A stretch of DNA of 64,000 bases from Flavobacteriaceae bacterium (GTDB lineage Bacteria > Bacteroidota > Bacteroidia > Flavobacteriales > Flavobacteriaceae), in the NCBI GenBank assembly GCA_022428005.1, contig JAKMDI010000001.1, forward strand, positions 1-64,000. Reading direction: 5' to 3'. Positions 26,435 through 36,737 of this stretch are shown in pieces; position 1 is the first letter of the stretch, and each line of letters starts with the position of its first letter. The notes beneath the pieces were generated by a model. The model saw only the letters and a program-made list of their open reading frames with translations, did not search any database and was not told the DNA's origin. The position numbers and the translations under genes are program-made.

Positions 26435-28320
26435 TTCAGATAAAACTGGTTCAATTCGTTTAGACCGATGATGTTTTCCTCTATCATTTCCTGCAAAGCT
26501 ATTACAATGAATTCATTTGAGACACCAATATTTAAACCGATTTGGTAGGCATTCAGGGGGTCTCTTTGCAATAAGATTTTTATTTCTGAAGGGAGGTCCA
26601 AATCAACTGTTTCCTTTTTTCTACAAGACCTGGCCGAGCATTGTTTGCACAAATCTGACTTTTTTTCACCAAAATAACGAAGGATTTTATTCCTTTTACA
26701 TTCACCGTTATCAAAGGCATAGTCAATCATAAAACCTATTTTATCTGCCTTTTGCTGATGGTGCGCTTTGATTCTTTTCAAAAAAGGATTTAATGTGTAT
26801 TGATCCTCCCTTGGGACTTTCCAGTACAGTTTGAGATCTGTATTATAGTGTTGGAAATCAACGATATTGTCTTTTTTTAAGCCCTCTAATTTTTTTAGTA
26901 TCTCTTCAAAACTAATACCGACTAAATCGACAATCTGACCCAGGTTTATTTTTTTTTCCTTTCGAAAAATCTCCTGGTAGTTCCGCATCAAAAACTGCAG
27001 TATTCGCCCTGCATCATCAACGTTTTCAGCTCTTTGTGAAGCTACGGAAGCGCTTGAAACAATCTTTACATAGGTTTGCGTTTCATAGGCTTGTTGTAAT
27101 TCTAAAACACCCTCTCTGTCCAGAATTTTTAAACATTCAAGGGTTTTTTTTGGATGAAAATTGTAGCGGTCACAAAAATCATTGAGATTCACTTTGAATT
27201 CCTCTCCCGCTCCTTCACCGTATGCAATATTGAGTGTGGTCGTTAGTTTTTCGAAAAAACGCTTTATAAAGCTGGAATCGGGAAGGTGACTTAAAAACTG
27301 ATCATTTAATCGGGTTTTATCTGATGGATGGACCAAGAGTATTGCGGTTGAATCAATCCCATCTCTTCCTGCTCTTCCCGTTTCTTGGTAATAGGCCTCC
27401 ATACTTTCTGGCATCATCAGATGTATGATTTTCCTTACATTGCTTTTATCAATACCCATCCCAAAAGCACTTGTGGCTACCATGATAGGGGTGGTTTCCG
27501 CTTTCCAATCAACGAGCCGTTGTTTTTTTAATGACCCCTCCAGGCCACCGTGATAATAAGAGGCCTTATACCCCCACCTTTTCAGTTGTTGACTCATCAG
27601 CTCTGTTTTCGACCTAGAACGACAGTAAATAATCACAGACTCATTGGGGTCAGAGAGTATTTTTTTTATCTCGCCCATTTTGTCCTCCGCATGGCCAACA
27701 CGGTAGTGGATATTGCTTCTTTCAAATGAGTTTCTGAACACTTGCGGGTGCTCTAAGCCGAGCCCCCCTTTTATGTCCTCAAGCACTTCAGGCGTAGCCG
27801 TGGCGGTTAAAGCCATAAAGGCAACCTTAGGAAAAACCTCCCTCAAGTTTTTTATGGCCATAAATGAGGGCCTAAAATCGTGACCCCACTCCGACACACA
27901 GTGGGCCTCATCAACGGCAATACCAACTATATTAAGGTTTTTTAGCTGTTCTAAAAAAGATCTATTGACCAAGCGTTCAGGGGAAGAATAAATGAGTTTA
28001 AATCCACCATTTCTTGCATTTTCAAATTGGCGATCGATATCATTTTCACCTCTATTACTTTCAAAAAACATGGATTTGATACCCCGTTGATTTAGCTGGT
28101 CTACCTGATCCTGCATCAGCGATATCAGTGGTGAAATCACCAGGGTGAGCCCATCGGATAACAGTGCAGGCAATTGATAACAAATAGATTTTCCTCCACC
28201 AGTAGGCATCAATACCACAGTGTCTTTTGCCATGAGATAATTGGAAATCACCTGCTTTTGAAGTGGTCGAAAGGATTTACTGTTCCAGTAGCGATTCAAT
28301 GCTTCGTGTAATTTATCCAT
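26431..28320 (-). CDS. recQ: ATP-dependent DNA helicase RecQ
   Basis: 629 residues. Superfamily 2 helicase motifs are clear: MPTGGGKSICYQLPA (Walker A), DEAHCVSEWGHDFRPSF (motif II plus the RecQ aromatic loop), TATATPEV, and QETGRAGRDG (motif VI). The RQC part has four zinc cysteines (C in GECKRNK, then CKQCSARSC). No clear HRDC domain follows; the tail is a short winged-helix-like segment. It works in recombination repair. It overlaps the ATPase gene upstream (8 bases) and fmt downstream (4 bases). Confidence 0.94.
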   Translation of the reverse strand: MDKLHEALNRYWNSKSFRPLQKQVISNYLMAKDTVVLMPTGGGKSICYQLPALLSDGLTLVISPLISLMQDQVDQLNQRGIKSMFFESNRGENDIDRQFENARNGGFKLIYSSPERLVNRSFLEQLKNLNIVGIAVDEAHCVSEWGHDFRPSFMAIKNLREVFPKVAFMALTATATPEVLEDIKGGLGLEHPQVFRNSFERSNIHYRVGHAEDKMGEIKKILSDPNESVIIYCRSRSKTELMSQQLKRWGYKASYYHGGLEGSLKKQRLVDWKAETTPIMVATSAFGMGIDKSNVRKIIHLMMPESMEAYYQETGRAGRDGIDSTAILLVHPSDKTRLNDQFLSHLPDSSFIKRFFEKLTTTLNIAYGEGAGEEFKVNLNDFCDRYNFHPKKTLECLKILDREGVLELQQAYETQTYVKIVSSASVASQRAENVDDAGRILQFLMRNYQEIFRKEKKINLGQIVDLVGISFEEILKKLEGLKKDNIVDFQHYNTDLKLYWKVPREDQYTLNPFLKRIKAHHQQKADKIGFMIDYAFDNGECKRNKILRYFGEKKSDLCKQCSARSCRKKETVDLDLPSEIKILLQRDPLNAYQIGLNIGVSNEFIVIALQEMIEENIIGLNELNQFYLK

Positions 28321-28873
28321 CTTTTAAATACTTCAAAAGGGTGGAAACTCTATCCTCAGGGGAGACCAAAGGCAACTCAATGGTGGGAACGTTGAATGCA
28401 GCATACGTTTTTTTTATCTGAGTGTATATACTTGAGGCCTCTTCAAAGTCTTCTCTTCGGAATTCGTCTTTTACGTATATTTCTTTCCAAGGGGGTAGTA
28501 GTACGGCAAAATCATATGAGTATTTACTCAGATCAAAAATCTCTGGATCGTAATCTACCCCCAAATATTTTAAATATGCGACTACATCGTGTTGTCCTCG
28601 GTCAAAGAAAACATAGGGTTCAGCGGGCTTGTATATGGCTTTATCAGCGTCGAAATATTGCAAGTCCCTAAACTTCCACAGCATTTCACTGAATTCAAGC
28701 GGTTGGGAACGGAAGCTGTTTCTGAGATTTTCCTGCGAATCCTCAAAAATCAATTCACGGTAAACCTCGTCCAAGCACTGATGTCCTTTTTCCTTTAATA
28801 ATTCAATCAAAGTTGTTTTACCACTTCCAGGACCACCGCTAATTACAATTTTGGTTGGATGATTTGAAGACAT
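28313..28873 (-). CDS. AAA-type P-loop NTPase (AAA_28, NadR/Ttd14-like)
   Basis: 186 residues with Walker A GGPGSGKTTLIELL at the N-terminus, and FFDRGQHDVVAYL and LLPPWKEIYVKDEFRRE segments that fit the AAA_28 family related to the kinase domain of NadR. It is cytoplasmic. The substrate is not known. It is the first gene of an overlapping set with recQ and fmt; the +strand DUF493 gene starts divergently 46 bases away. Confidence 0.82.
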   Translation of the reverse strand: MSSNHPTKIVISGGPGSGKTTLIELLKEKGHQCLDEVYRELIFEDSQENLRNSFRSQPLEFSEMLWKFRDLQYFDADKAIYKPAEPYVFFDRGQHDVVAYLKYLGVDYDPEIFDLSKYSYDFAVLLPPWKEIYVKDEFRREDFEEASSIYTQIKKTYAAFNVPTIELPLVSPEDRVSTLLKYLKDG

Positions 28874-28919
28874 TTGTTTTCGATATATAGACTATATTTG
28901 CACAAAATAATATTCCTGA

Positions 28920-29210
28920 ATGAATTCAGAGGAAAATCCTGAAGTTTTTTATGACAAATTCCAAAAGCAACTTGAGGCCTCACAGAAATGGCCAGGTCTT
29001 TATATGTTCAAGTTTATCGTAAAATCAAAAAGTGGACAGTTAGAAAAGTTAAAAGAGATCTTCGATAATCCTTCGGATGGAATGTCTCTTGTCAATTCCT
29101 CCAAAAACAGATTTCAGAGTTTAACCGTTACCAAAAAAATGAAATCTCCACTCGAAGTAATCGAGATATATAAAAAAGCGGGACAGATAGAAGGCGTTAT
29201 GATATTGTAA
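28920..29210 (+). CDS. DUF493 (YbeD/UPF0250) family protein
   Basis: 96 residues; the ACT-like fold is indicated by YMFKFIVKS, a middle helix LEKLKEIFD, and KNRFQSLTVTKKMKSPLEVI, the family's SxxGkYxSvtv equivalent. It is a small cytoplasmic protein of unclear role, perhaps regulatory. It is the first of a plus-strand run with DUF4290, murA and a carboxypeptidase-regulatory-like protein. Confidence 0.85.
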   Translation: MNSEENPEVFYDKFQKQLEASQKWPGLYMFKFIVKSKSGQLEKLKEIFDNPSDGMSLVNSSKNRFQSLTVTKKMKSPLEVIEIYKKAGQIEGVMIL

Positions 29211-29289
29211 TAATTAAATATTTAATCTGTCTGTTATTTGAATTTTAGTAAATTGCAAACTGCTTCACTTAAGATAAATTATTCCCTTA

Positions 29290-29934
29290 ATGGAAACCTT
29301 ACTATACAATACTCAAAGATCACCGCTCATTATTCCTGAATACGGAAGACATGTCCAAATCATGATCAATCAAATCATGGAAACTAAAGAGCGTGAGGAA
29401 CGCAATAAAATGGCCAGTGCGGTCATCGGGATCATGGGTAACATGAATCCCCACCTGCGCGACGTTCCAGATTTTCAACACAAGCTCTGGGACCAACTCT
29501 TTATAATGTCCAACTTTGGATTGGATGTGGATTGTCCCTTCGAAAAACCCCTTAAAGAGGTGCTGGAGCAAAAGCCAGAGCGTTTATCTTATCCGCAGAA
29601 AACACCGAAATACCGTTTCTACGGTAACAATATTAAAAGTATGATAACTGTCGCTATGGGCTGGGAAGATGGTGACCTCAAAAATGCCTTGATATTGAAT
29701 ATTGCCAATCACATGAAAAAATGTTTCTTGAATTGGAATAAAGATACTGTCCAAGACGAAGTAATCCTCAATCATCTTTTGGAACTATCTGATCAAAAAT
29801 TGAGGGTTAAAGAAGAAGACCTCCCGCTGACAGATGCTGAAGAGTTCCTCAAATTTAAGTCCAAAAATGGCAATGGATCTAAAAGCAATCACAAGCAGCG
29901 AAACAAAAGAAACAACGGTAGAAAAAGATATTAA
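29290..29934 (+). CDS. DUF4290 family protein
   Basis: 214 residues. The N-terminus TLLYNTQRSPLIIPEYGRHVQ and the NPHLRDVPDFQHKLWDQL segment are typical for DUF4290, a Bacteroidota-specific family; the C-terminus is a basic tail (about 190-214, KSNHKQRNKRNNGRKRY) that suggests nucleic-acid or membrane contact. The stop is 11 bases before murA, a conserved pairing in this class. Function unknown. Confidence 0.88.
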   Translation: METLLYNTQRSPLIIPEYGRHVQIMINQIMETKEREERNKMASAVIGIMGNMNPHLRDVPDFQHKLWDQLFIMSNFGLDVDCPFEKPLKEVLEQKPERLSYPQKTPKYRFYGNNIKSMITVAMGWEDGDLKNALILNIANHMKKCFLNWNKDTVQDEVILNHLLELSDQKLRVKEEDLPLTDAEEFLKFKSKNGNGSKSNHKQRNKRNNGRKRY

Positions 29935-29945
29935 TTCTTGCTTTA

Positions 29946-31259
29946 ATGGGAAGTTTTCAAATTGAGGGAGGGCATCGTTTAAAGGGGAACATTGTGCCTC
30001 AGGGTGCCAAAAACGAAACTTTGCAGATTTTATGCGCTGTTTTACTAACTGGAGACCCCGTCACAATTTCCAATGTTCCCGACATCATCGACGTCAATAA
30101 ACTCATTGGTTTATTAAAAAAAATGGGCGTTGGCGTGTCTAACCCTAAGAAGGGAACTTTTATCTTTAAAGCAGAAGCAGTTGACCTCAATTATCTCGAT
30201 AGTATAGAGTATGTTGAAGAGGCTAAAAAACTCAGGGGTTCTGTGATGCTTGTCGGTCCGATGTTGGCCCGGTATGGAAAAGGGTCAATACCACGACCAG
30301 GGGGAGATAAAATCGGTAGAAGAAGACTCGACACCCATTTTGAAGGGCTCAAATTGTTGGGAGCCCAATTTGAATACAACAAAGAGGAATATTTATATTC
30401 CGTTTCTGCAGCCCGCTTGGAAGGTAATTCCATTTTATTGGAGGAGGCTTCCATCACTGGAACAGCCAATATTTTAATGGCAGCAGTATTAGCCCATGGC
30501 ACTACCACGATTTACAATGCTGCTTGCGAACCCTATTTGCAACAGCTTTGTAAAATGTTGAACCGCATGGGAGCAAAGATCTCTGGAATTGGGTCCAATT
30601 TGCTTACCATAGAGGGTGTTGAAAAATTATCTGGCACCCAACACGAAATCCTTCCCGATATGGTTGAAATAGGAAGCTGGATTGGTCTCGCAGCCATGAC
30701 CCAAAGCGAAATCACCATCAAAAATGTCAGTTGGAATGATTTGGGAATTATACCCAATGTTTTTTCAAAACTGGGCATTGAGTTAAAAAAACAGGGAGAT
30801 GACATCTATGTCCCACCCCATACTGAGGGTTACGAGATTCAAAGCTATATTGATGGCTCTATCCTAACCGTTTCAGATGCCCCGTGGCCTGGGTTTACGC
30901 CAGATCTTCTCAGTATTATTTTGGTGGTGGCAACGCAAGCAAGAGGAAGCGTATTGGTTCATCAAAAGATGTTTGAAAGCAGGTTGTTTTTTGTCGATAA
31001 ACTCATCGATATGGGTGCCAAAATAATTTTGTGTGACCCCCACCGCGCTACTGTAATCGGTCATGACTTTAAATCAAAACTAAAAGCGACCGTAATGACT
31101 TCTCCAGATATCAGAGCGGGAATCTCTTTGCTTATTGCTGCGCTTTCTGCCAAAGGAACCAGTACAATCCACAACATCGAACAAATCGATAGAGGTTATG
31201 AAAATATTGAAGGTCGTCTAAAGTCAATTGGAGCAAAAATCACACGCATAGAAACTTAA
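29946..31259 (+). CDS. murA: UDP-N-acetylglucosamine 1-carboxyvinyltransferase MurA (Asp-type, fosfomycin-insensitive)
   Basis: 437 residues, the first committed step of peptidoglycan synthesis: transfer of enolpyruvate from PEP to UDP-GlcNAc in the cytoplasm. PQGAKNETL has the substrate-binding Lys22/Asn23 equivalents. The active-site loop reads PRPGGDKIGRRRLDTH, with Asp121 (codon 30306-30308) where E. coli has the fosfomycin target Cys115. Enzymes with Asp there are known to be active and resistant to fosfomycin. RPDAR-type MTSPDIRAG near the C-terminus is intact. Confidence 0.95.
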   Translation: MGSFQIEGGHRLKGNIVPQGAKNETLQILCAVLLTGDPVTISNVPDIIDVNKLIGLLKKMGVGVSNPKKGTFIFKAEAVDLNYLDSIEYVEEAKKLRGSVMLVGPMLARYGKGSIPRPGGDKIGRRRLDTHFEGLKLLGAQFEYNKEEYLYSVSAARLEGNSILLEEASITGTANILMAAVLAHGTTTIYNAACEPYLQQLCKMLNRMGAKISGIGSNLLTIEGVEKLSGTQHEILPDMVEIGSWIGLAAMTQSEITIKNVSWNDLGIIPNVFSKLGIELKKQGDDIYVPPHTEGYEIQSYIDGSILTVSDAPWPGFTPDLLSIILVVATQARGSVLVHQKMFESRLFFVDKLIDMGAKIILCDPHRATVIGHDFKSKLKATVMTSPDIRAGISLLIAALSAKGTSTIHNIEQIDRGYENIEGRLKSIGAKITRIET

Positions 31260-31263
31260 AAAT

Positions 31264-32085
31264 TTGAAAGCCCTAACACTTTCGTTTCTTTTATTTACCT
31301 ACACAATCAGCGCTCAATTCATCTCTGGAAAAATTATTGATGCTGTTTCTGATGAGCCCTTACCTTATGTCAATATTGGTATCGTAAACAAAAATATCGG
31401 TACTGTATCCGATAGAAATGGAGATTTTTTTCTGGAGGTTCCCGCAGACTTAGGCAAGGATACCCTTAGGTTTTCTATGGTTGGTTTTAGTAAAAAGGAC
31501 TTTATTTTAAAAGATTATTTAGCCCAACAAAAGTCTGAAAATACCCTGAGACTGGAGGAGAAGATTACCGCTTTAGAAGGGGTAACTGTTGTCCGGAAAA
31601 AAAGTGACAAGTACAAAAGAAAAGTTTTAGGAAATAAGTCAAGGTCAAAAACCATCGTCGGTGGCTTTACTTCTAATTATTTGGGAAATGAAATAGGGAT
31701 TATCACCCGCATTCGAAAAAGTCCCACATACCTCCAAGAGTTCAATATGTTTATTGCTAAAAACACCTATGGTAGTGTGCTTTTCAGATTAAATTTTTAC
31801 AGCCTTAAAGGGGGTATCCCCCATGAAAACATTCTCGAGGAGATGATTGTTATCGAGACCGATATCGAATCTGGTTTGGTATCGGTTGACTTAAGGCCCT
31901 ATGATATCGTTATGGAAAATGATTTCTTAGTGGCCATTGAATGGATTGAAGACTTGGGTATTGGTGATCTTTTTTTCTCAGCAGGTTTTCTTGGATCCAG
32001 TCTCTATGCCAGAGCCACCAGTCAGGGCGAATGGACAAAGATGGGAGTTTCCACTGTGGGAATGAATGTTGAGGTATTGTATTGA
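31264..32085 (+). CDS. Secreted protein with a carboxypeptidase-regulatory-like domain
   Basis: 273 residues, starting at a TTG 4 bases after the murA stop, with a signal peptide (ends TISAQ). Residues about 18-90 are a CarboxypepD_reg-like β-sandwich (ISGKIIDAVSDEPLPYVNIG, then RNGDFFLEVP), the usual N-terminal domain of Bacteroidota outer-membrane proteins. The remaining part is β-rich and not recognised. No TonB-dependent receptor barrel follows. It is probably cotranscribed with murA. Confidence 0.75.
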   Translation: MKALTLSFLLFTYTISAQFISGKIIDAVSDEPLPYVNIGIVNKNIGTVSDRNGDFFLEVPADLGKDTLRFSMVGFSKKDFILKDYLAQQKSENTLRLEEKITALEGVTVVRKKSDKYKRKVLGNKSRSKTIVGGFTSNYLGNEIGIITRIRKSPTYLQEFNMFIAKNTYGSVLFRLNFYSLKGGIPHENILEEMIVIETDIESGLVSVDLRPYDIVMENDFLVAIEWIEDLGIGDLFFSAGFLGSSLYARATSQGEWTKMGVSTVGMNVEVLY

Positions 32086-32133
32086 ACTGCCTTGGGCAGT
32101 ATTTGCATCAAACTGACGGGTTTGTGTCCGCTT

Positions 32134-32421
32134 TTACTTTCTTTTGGAGATTTTGTTGTTGCTGATCCCTCTTTGGCGACTACATTTAAACCGATCTACT
32201 GCTGTAGCAACCTTTTTTAGATGTTTTGTTTTTCTCCCCTGCACACGCGCACGCCACATCTTAAAACTACTCGGTTTCATTTCCCTTCGCATCAGCTTGA
32301 TCACCTCTTTTTCGCTAAGGTCAAATTGTAGGGCTATTGCATCAAAAGGGGTTCGATCCTCCCATGCCATTTCTATGATCCTGTCGATTTGGTCGACACT
32401 AAATTCCTTTTTTTCAATCAT
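32134..32421 (-). CDS. TIGR03643 (DUF2805) family protein
   Basis: 95 residues. [20 protein letters not shown] and [20 protein letters not shown] form a helix-turn-helix-like pair, followed by [18 protein letters not shown], the family core, and a basic tail. Its ATG overlaps the last bases of the photolyase gene (4 bases), and the family is known to occur beside photolyase/cryptochrome genes. It may bind DNA or RNA; function unproven. It is the final gene of the eight-gene light-repair unit. Confidence 0.85.
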   Translation of the reverse strand: MIEKKEFSVDQIDRIIEMAWEDRTPFDAIALQFDLSEKEVIKLMRREMKPSSFKMWRARVQGRKTKHLKKVATAVDRFKCSRQRGISNNKISKRK

Positions 32422-33905
32422 TGCATTAACTGATTTCGATTGGCCAAGGTATGTTTGGCCAGTATTCGTTTTCCTTCTGTCTTTACCGATCTACTTTTTG
32501 AGAGGGGCCACAAGGTGCTTGTGGCATGTTTTCTTGCAGCTTCCAAATCGACGATGGGTTGTGGATAAGTCTTTCCAGGCTCATAACCATAAACACTGCA
32601 CTCCATTGGTGTGATCTCCCAGGGGGTATGAACCAATTCCTCGGGCAGGTTTTTTAGCTCAGGAATCCACTGCTTTATAAAAGTGCCGTTGGGATCGTGT
32701 TCCTTACTGTTTTTAACAGGGTTGTAGATCCTTAGCATATTGATTCCCGTTACGCCTGCTTGCATTTGTAGCTGGGGATAGTGTATTCCTGCTTCAAAAT
32801 CAAGAAATTGTCTGGCAAGAAAGTGTGCACACGCTTGCCAAGGTTGCCACAGGTGGTGGGTGAAAAATGATACTACAAGGGAACGCATTCTAAAATTTAG
32901 GTAGCCTGTTTCCACCAAACATCGCATTGCAGCGTCAACCAAAGGGACTCCCGTTGTCCCTCTTTCCCAGGCTTCGATGTGTGATTTTCTTATAGGTTGG
33001 TGTAAGGTCTGGTAGCCACTGTTGATATTTTTAAACTCCATCGAACATTCCATTTCGAATTTTTGAATAAAGTGGGACTGCCACCGCAATCGAGAACTAA
33101 AAGCTTTTAGGGAAAAACTTTTGTTTCCTTTTGCCATTTCGTAATTGGTTTTTTGAAGAATTTGACGCATGGAAATATTTCCATAAGCCAAATAGGGGGA
33201 GAGCCGGCTACAACTTCTTCGAGAGAGGTCTGGTTTTGAGATATGTTTTTGATAGTTTCGGAATCTGTCTTTAAAAAATGATTCCATATATCTGTGGGCA
33301 AAGCTTGTCCCTCCACTTTGTCGATTTGGGTGGGTGGGGACATCCAAATCAATGAATTTTAAATGTTTATCAAAACGATTTACGGCTTTGAGTCCGAATA
33401 ATTTACTGCCCTTCAATGGAGTCGCTGCCATGGGTTCTTGCATCAATTGCTCCCATCTTTGTATCCAATCCGATCTGTTTTTTAACCCTCTAAAAACACC
33501 CTGTTGAAGTTTCTCCTCCAATGAGATATACTTATACCGACACCATTTTTTAACCGCTAAATCTCTGACATAAGTGGTGTTGACTCCAGTTTCTTGATGG
33601 GCCCATATTTTTTCAATTTTATATTGGGTACTTATGGTTTCAAACACTTCAATTATGTTTCCTCTTACACTAAGGACTTTACTGTTGTGACTTGCCAGTT
33701 GTGTATTGATGTCCTGCAGCGACTGTTTGATAAAATCAAAGTGGCGTTTGTCATAATGGGGGTCTTCCAAAAGACAGTCTTCCAAAACATAGAGCATCAG
33801 TACACTTTTTTTTGAGTTTAAGGCATGGTGGAGCGGCGGGTGATCCTGCAACCGCAAATCCCTTTTTAACCAAACGATATGGATGGGTTCTCTGCTAGTA
33901 GGCAT
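32418..33905 (-). CDS. Photolyase/cryptochrome family protein, subclass unclear
   Basis: 495 residues. The N-terminal α/β photolyase domain starts [21 protein letters not shown]; the FAD-binding C-terminal half has [43 protein letters not shown] and [16 protein letters not shown]. It is set apart from the other three in this cluster by the MQMQ-like [13 protein letters not shown] segment and does not fit CPD class I or DASH closely. It overlaps the upstream FeS-type photolyase by 11 bases. It binds FAD and either repairs DNA or senses blue light. Confidence 0.85.
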   Translation of the reverse strand: MPTSREPIHIVWLKRDLRLQDHPPLHHALNSKKSVLMLYVLEDCLLEDPHYDKRHFDFIKQSLQDINTQLASHNSKVLSVRGNIIEVFETISTQYKIEKIWAHQETGVNTTYVRDLAVKKWCRYKYISLEEKLQQGVFRGLKNRSDWIQRWEQLMQEPMAATPLKGSKLFGLKAVNRFDKHLKFIDLDVPTHPNRQSGGTSFAHRYMESFFKDRFRNYQKHISKPDLSRRSCSRLSPYLAYGNISMRQILQKTNYEMAKGNKSFSLKAFSSRLRWQSHFIQKFEMECSMEFKNINSGYQTLHQPIRKSHIEAWERGTTGVPLVDAAMRCLVETGYLNFRMRSLVVSFFTHHLWQPWQACAHFLARQFLDFEAGIHYPQLQMQAGVTGINMLRIYNPVKNSKEHDPNGTFIKQWIPELKNLPEELVHTPWEITPMECSVYGYEPGKTYPQPIVDLEAARKHATSTLWPLSKSRSVKTEGKRILAKHTLANRNQLMQ

Positions 33906-35427
33906 CTGGATTTTGAATTATTGACAAAGCCCGTTTTTTTATTTCCGCGCGCTCCATTTCTGGGATCTTATCCAATAAGCGCAGCATCATGGCCATTCGG
34001 TTGTTTTTGGAAAAGTGTTCTTTTTTGTCGTCCAAGAAATTCCAATACAAACTGTTAAACGGACATGCATTTTCCCCTGTTCTTTTGGTTCTATCATAAT
34101 GACACCCAGTACAGTAATTACTCATTTTATGAATGTATGCCCCAGAGGAAACGTATGGTTTTGTTGCAACAATGCCGCCATCTGCCCATTGACTCATTCC
34201 TCGGGTATTGGGCAGTTGAACCCATTCTATGGCGTCAGCATAGATGCCCAAATACCAATTATCTACTTCGTCGGGATGGCATTGTATCAACAGGGCAAAG
34301 TTTCCTGTAATCATCAAGCGTTGTATGTGGTGGGCATAGGCCGTCTCTAAAGAATCAGTTATACTGGATTTTAAACAATTCATTTTGGTAGCTGCTGTCC
34401 AATAGAAATCGGGCAGTTTATTAAAATTGTCCAAATGATTGTTATTCTTGTAAGCAGGCATCTCCTTCCAATAGATTCCTCGCATGTACTCACGCCATCC
34501 CAGAATCTGTCGCACAAATCCCTCTACTTGAGAAATCTCAATTTCATCCGGGTTTTTGTGATAGTGATCGATGACCGTTTCCAATACCTCCAAGGGACGA
34601 AGAATTTTTGAGTTTAGTGCAAATGATATCCTGGAGTGAAATAGGTTTCGCTGTTGGGTGTGCATCGCGTCCTGGTAGTCGCCAAAATGTACCAACAGGT
34701 GCTCACAGAAGTAGTGGAGCTGTGCGATGGCTTCACTGCGACTGGAAGGAAAAAAATATTGTTCAAGGTCAAACCTACCAATGGTTTTGATGTTGGCTTT
34801 GACCACCGCTTCGTGTACGGCTTCAACACCTTCTTTATCCGTGTCGAAAGGAGGGGGTATCGCAGGGGTTTCCTTCCATTTTTTCCGATTGTTTTTATCG
34901 TAATTCCATTGGCCTCCAAGAGGTTTGTCTTGGTACATCAACAGATCATATTTTTTGCGCATATAGCGATAAAAATACTCCATGGTGAGTTGCTTTTTGC
35001 CCTCAAAAAACTTTTCCAACTCATTCCTTTCGGTAAGAAAGTGCTCGGTGTCATAACTGGCTGTAGGAATCCCGATTTGCTCGTAAAACAAATGCAGTTC
35101 CCGATCCAATCGATGCTCATCGGGGAGGAGGTATTCGAATTTCGATATATTTTTCTCTTTGATCAGAATTTTTAAATTCTCTGACAATGTTTTTTTGGAG
35201 GCCTCGGAATTAATGTCGAAATACATTACCTCATGTCCAGCGTTTTTTAGTAGCTGTGAAAAGTGCCTCATCGCAGAGAAAAAAGCTACTATTTTTTGAA
35301 TGTGATGAACCACGTATTGCGCCTCCTGGTGTAACTCAATAAGTACATAAAGGGTATCTTCTTCTTTCTCCTTAAACCAAGAGTGGTTGATATTTAATTG
35401 ATCGCCAAGTACCAGTCTAAGTTTCAT
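33895..35427 (-). CDS. FeS-containing bacterial cryptochrome/(6-4) photolyase (PhrB/CryB type)
   Basis: 510 residues. It begins [12 protein letters not shown], the mark of the deoxyribodipyrimidine photolyase-related (FeS-BCP) group. Four cysteines suited to a 4Fe-4S cluster are present: one in TKMNCLKSS and three in [10 protein letters not shown] and [13 protein letters not shown]-binding segments include [10 protein letters not shown] and [12 protein letters not shown]. The group repairs (6-4) photoproducts or acts as photoreceptor with FAD and a lumazine-type antenna. It shares one base with the DASH gene and overlaps the next gene. Confidence 0.92.
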   Translation of the reverse strand: MKLRLVLGDQLNINHSWFKEKEEDTLYVLIELHQEAQYVVHHIQKIVAFFSAMRHFSQLLKNAGHEVMYFDINSEASKKTLSENLKILIKEKNISKFEYLLPDEHRLDRELHLFYEQIGIPTASYDTEHFLTERNELEKFFEGKKQLTMEYFYRYMRKKYDLLMYQDKPLGGQWNYDKNNRKKWKETPAIPPPFDTDKEGVEAVHEAVVKANIKTIGRFDLEQYFFPSSRSEAIAQLHYFCEHLLVHFGDYQDAMHTQQRNLFHSRISFALNSKILRPLEVLETVIDHYHKNPDEIEISQVEGFVRQILGWREYMRGIYWKEMPAYKNNNHLDNFNKLPDFYWTAATKMNCLKSSITDSLETAYAHHIQRLMITGNFALLIQCHPDEVDNWYLGIYADAIEWVQLPNTRGMSQWADGGIVATKPYVSSGAYIHKMSNYCTGCHYDRTKRTGENACPFNSLYWNFLDDKKEHFSKNNRMAMMLRLLDKIPEMERAEIKKRALSIIQNPDAY

Positions 35428-36737
35428 CAGAATAATGTTTTTTGAAGCCAGAGGTTTTGGAATTTACCATTGCTGTCGTAGCGTTCAGCCTGCCATTGAA
35501 CATCAAATTTCCGATCTCTTGGATCATTCCCAACACCGGCAACATACATCCAGTTACCATAATTGCTGTGCACGTCGTAGTCCAACAAAAGCGATTCAAA
35601 ATAGGCTGCTCCAATTCGCCAGTCTACATTTATTTCTTTGGCCAAGTAACTCGCCACGTTTTGTCGCCCGCGATTACTCATCCAACCAGTTTTATTGAGT
35701 TCAACCATGTTGGCATTTACAAAGGGTTCTGTTGAATTTCCTGATGCCCAACTTTTGAAAAGTGCTTCATCTGTACGCCAATGGTAGTCCCGCTCAAGAA
35801 TCCCCCCAATTTTAAAAATTTTGTTACCGTGCTTAAGGGAGATGTACTTAAAATAATCCCGCCATACCAGTTCAAAGAAAAGCCAGTAGGTAGATTGATT
35901 CTTTTTAACTTCTTTTTCGTAACGTTTTATTTCCCAATAAATCATTTTAGGGGAAATACTTCCATTGGCCAACCATGGGGAAAACTTGGAACTATAGTCC
36001 TCTCCCAATAAACCATTGCGGGTGTTTTTGTAATAGGACAATTTTTTTGTCTTCCAAAAATAGTGGTCCAGTCTATCCTTTGCTGCTGTTGTTCCGCCTT
36101 TATTGGGAAAAGCCGATCGATAATCTTTTTCAAAAGAATCCAAACCCAAATCAGCCAATGTGGGAATAACTTGATCAGTATCCACAAGATTCGACAGGGG
36201 CAACGGATTCAATTTTGACTCCAGCGGATTTATTTTTAATTCTTTTTCACATCTTTTTCTAAAAACACCAAAAACCTCGGGGAGGGAGGATAGGGAGTAG
36301 GGGAGCGCATCGGGATGAAAAAGAAATTGTTCGTAGTGTCTTATCCAAACAATTGAAGGATCAATTTTTTCGGCCACGGCATTTTCTTCCTCTATTTCTT
36401 CTTGTGTCCATTCTTGTTGAAGATAGATTTCAATCACCCGATGCTGTTGGATCAATTCGGGAAGACTTTCCCCAGGCGTTTTTAAATCAATGATGAGGGA
36501 AATATTCAATGCCTTTAACTCCCTTTGAAGGGCACTGACGCTCTCGATTAGGAATTGTGCCCTGTAGCGCTCTGTTTTTTTGAAGCCCCACATCAGGGTC
36601 TTGAAGTGATCGGGATTAAAGGTATAGTAGGCAATTACTTGATTTCCGCTTTCGATGGCTTTTTTTAAACCTTGATGGTCTTCGGTTCTCAAGTCATTTC
36701 TAAACCAAACCAAAGATTTTTTTACTGTTGCTGACAT
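35427..36737 (-). CDS. DASH family cryptochrome
   Basis: 436 residues. The N-terminal SLVWFRNDLRTEDHQGL and the long FNPDHFKTLMWGFKKTERYRA-type antenna region (seen in pieces) fit Cry-DASH, as do LVWRDYFKYISLKHG, GWMSNRGRQNVASYL, and the C-terminal NYGNWMYVAGVGNDPR. Cry-DASH proteins bind FAD and a folate antenna and repair CPDs mainly in single-stranded DNA. Its start codon lies within the end of the DUF2256 gene (16-base overlap), so translation is probably coupled. Confidence 0.92.
   Translation of the reverse strand: MSATVKKSLVWFRNDLRTEDHQGLKKAIESGNQVIAYYTFNPDHFKTLMWGFKKTERYRAQFLIESVSALQRELKALNISLIIDLKTPGESLPELIQQHRVIEIYLQQEWTQEEIEEENAVAEKIDPSIVWIRHYEQFLFHPDALPYSLSSLPEVFGVFRKRCEKELKINPLESKLNPLPLSNLVDTDQVIPTLADLGLDSFEKDYRSAFPNKGGTTAAKDRLDHYFWKTKKLSYYKNTRNGLLGEDYSSKFSPWLANGSISPKMIYWEIKRYEKEVKKNQSTYWLFFELVWRDYFKYISLKHGNKIFKIGGILERDYHWRTDEALFKSWASGNSTEPFVNANMVELNKTGWMSNRGRQNVASYLAKEINVDWRIGAAYFESLLLDYDVHSNYGNWMYVAGVGNDPRDRKFDVQWQAERYDSNGKFQNLWLQKTLF

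Noticed and set aside
34654-35175. 173-codon plus-strand ORF inside the FeS-type photolyase gene
   Set aside because: Although long, it is antisense to conserved FAD-binding and antenna regions and has low-complexity Phe-rich content typical of shadow frames.
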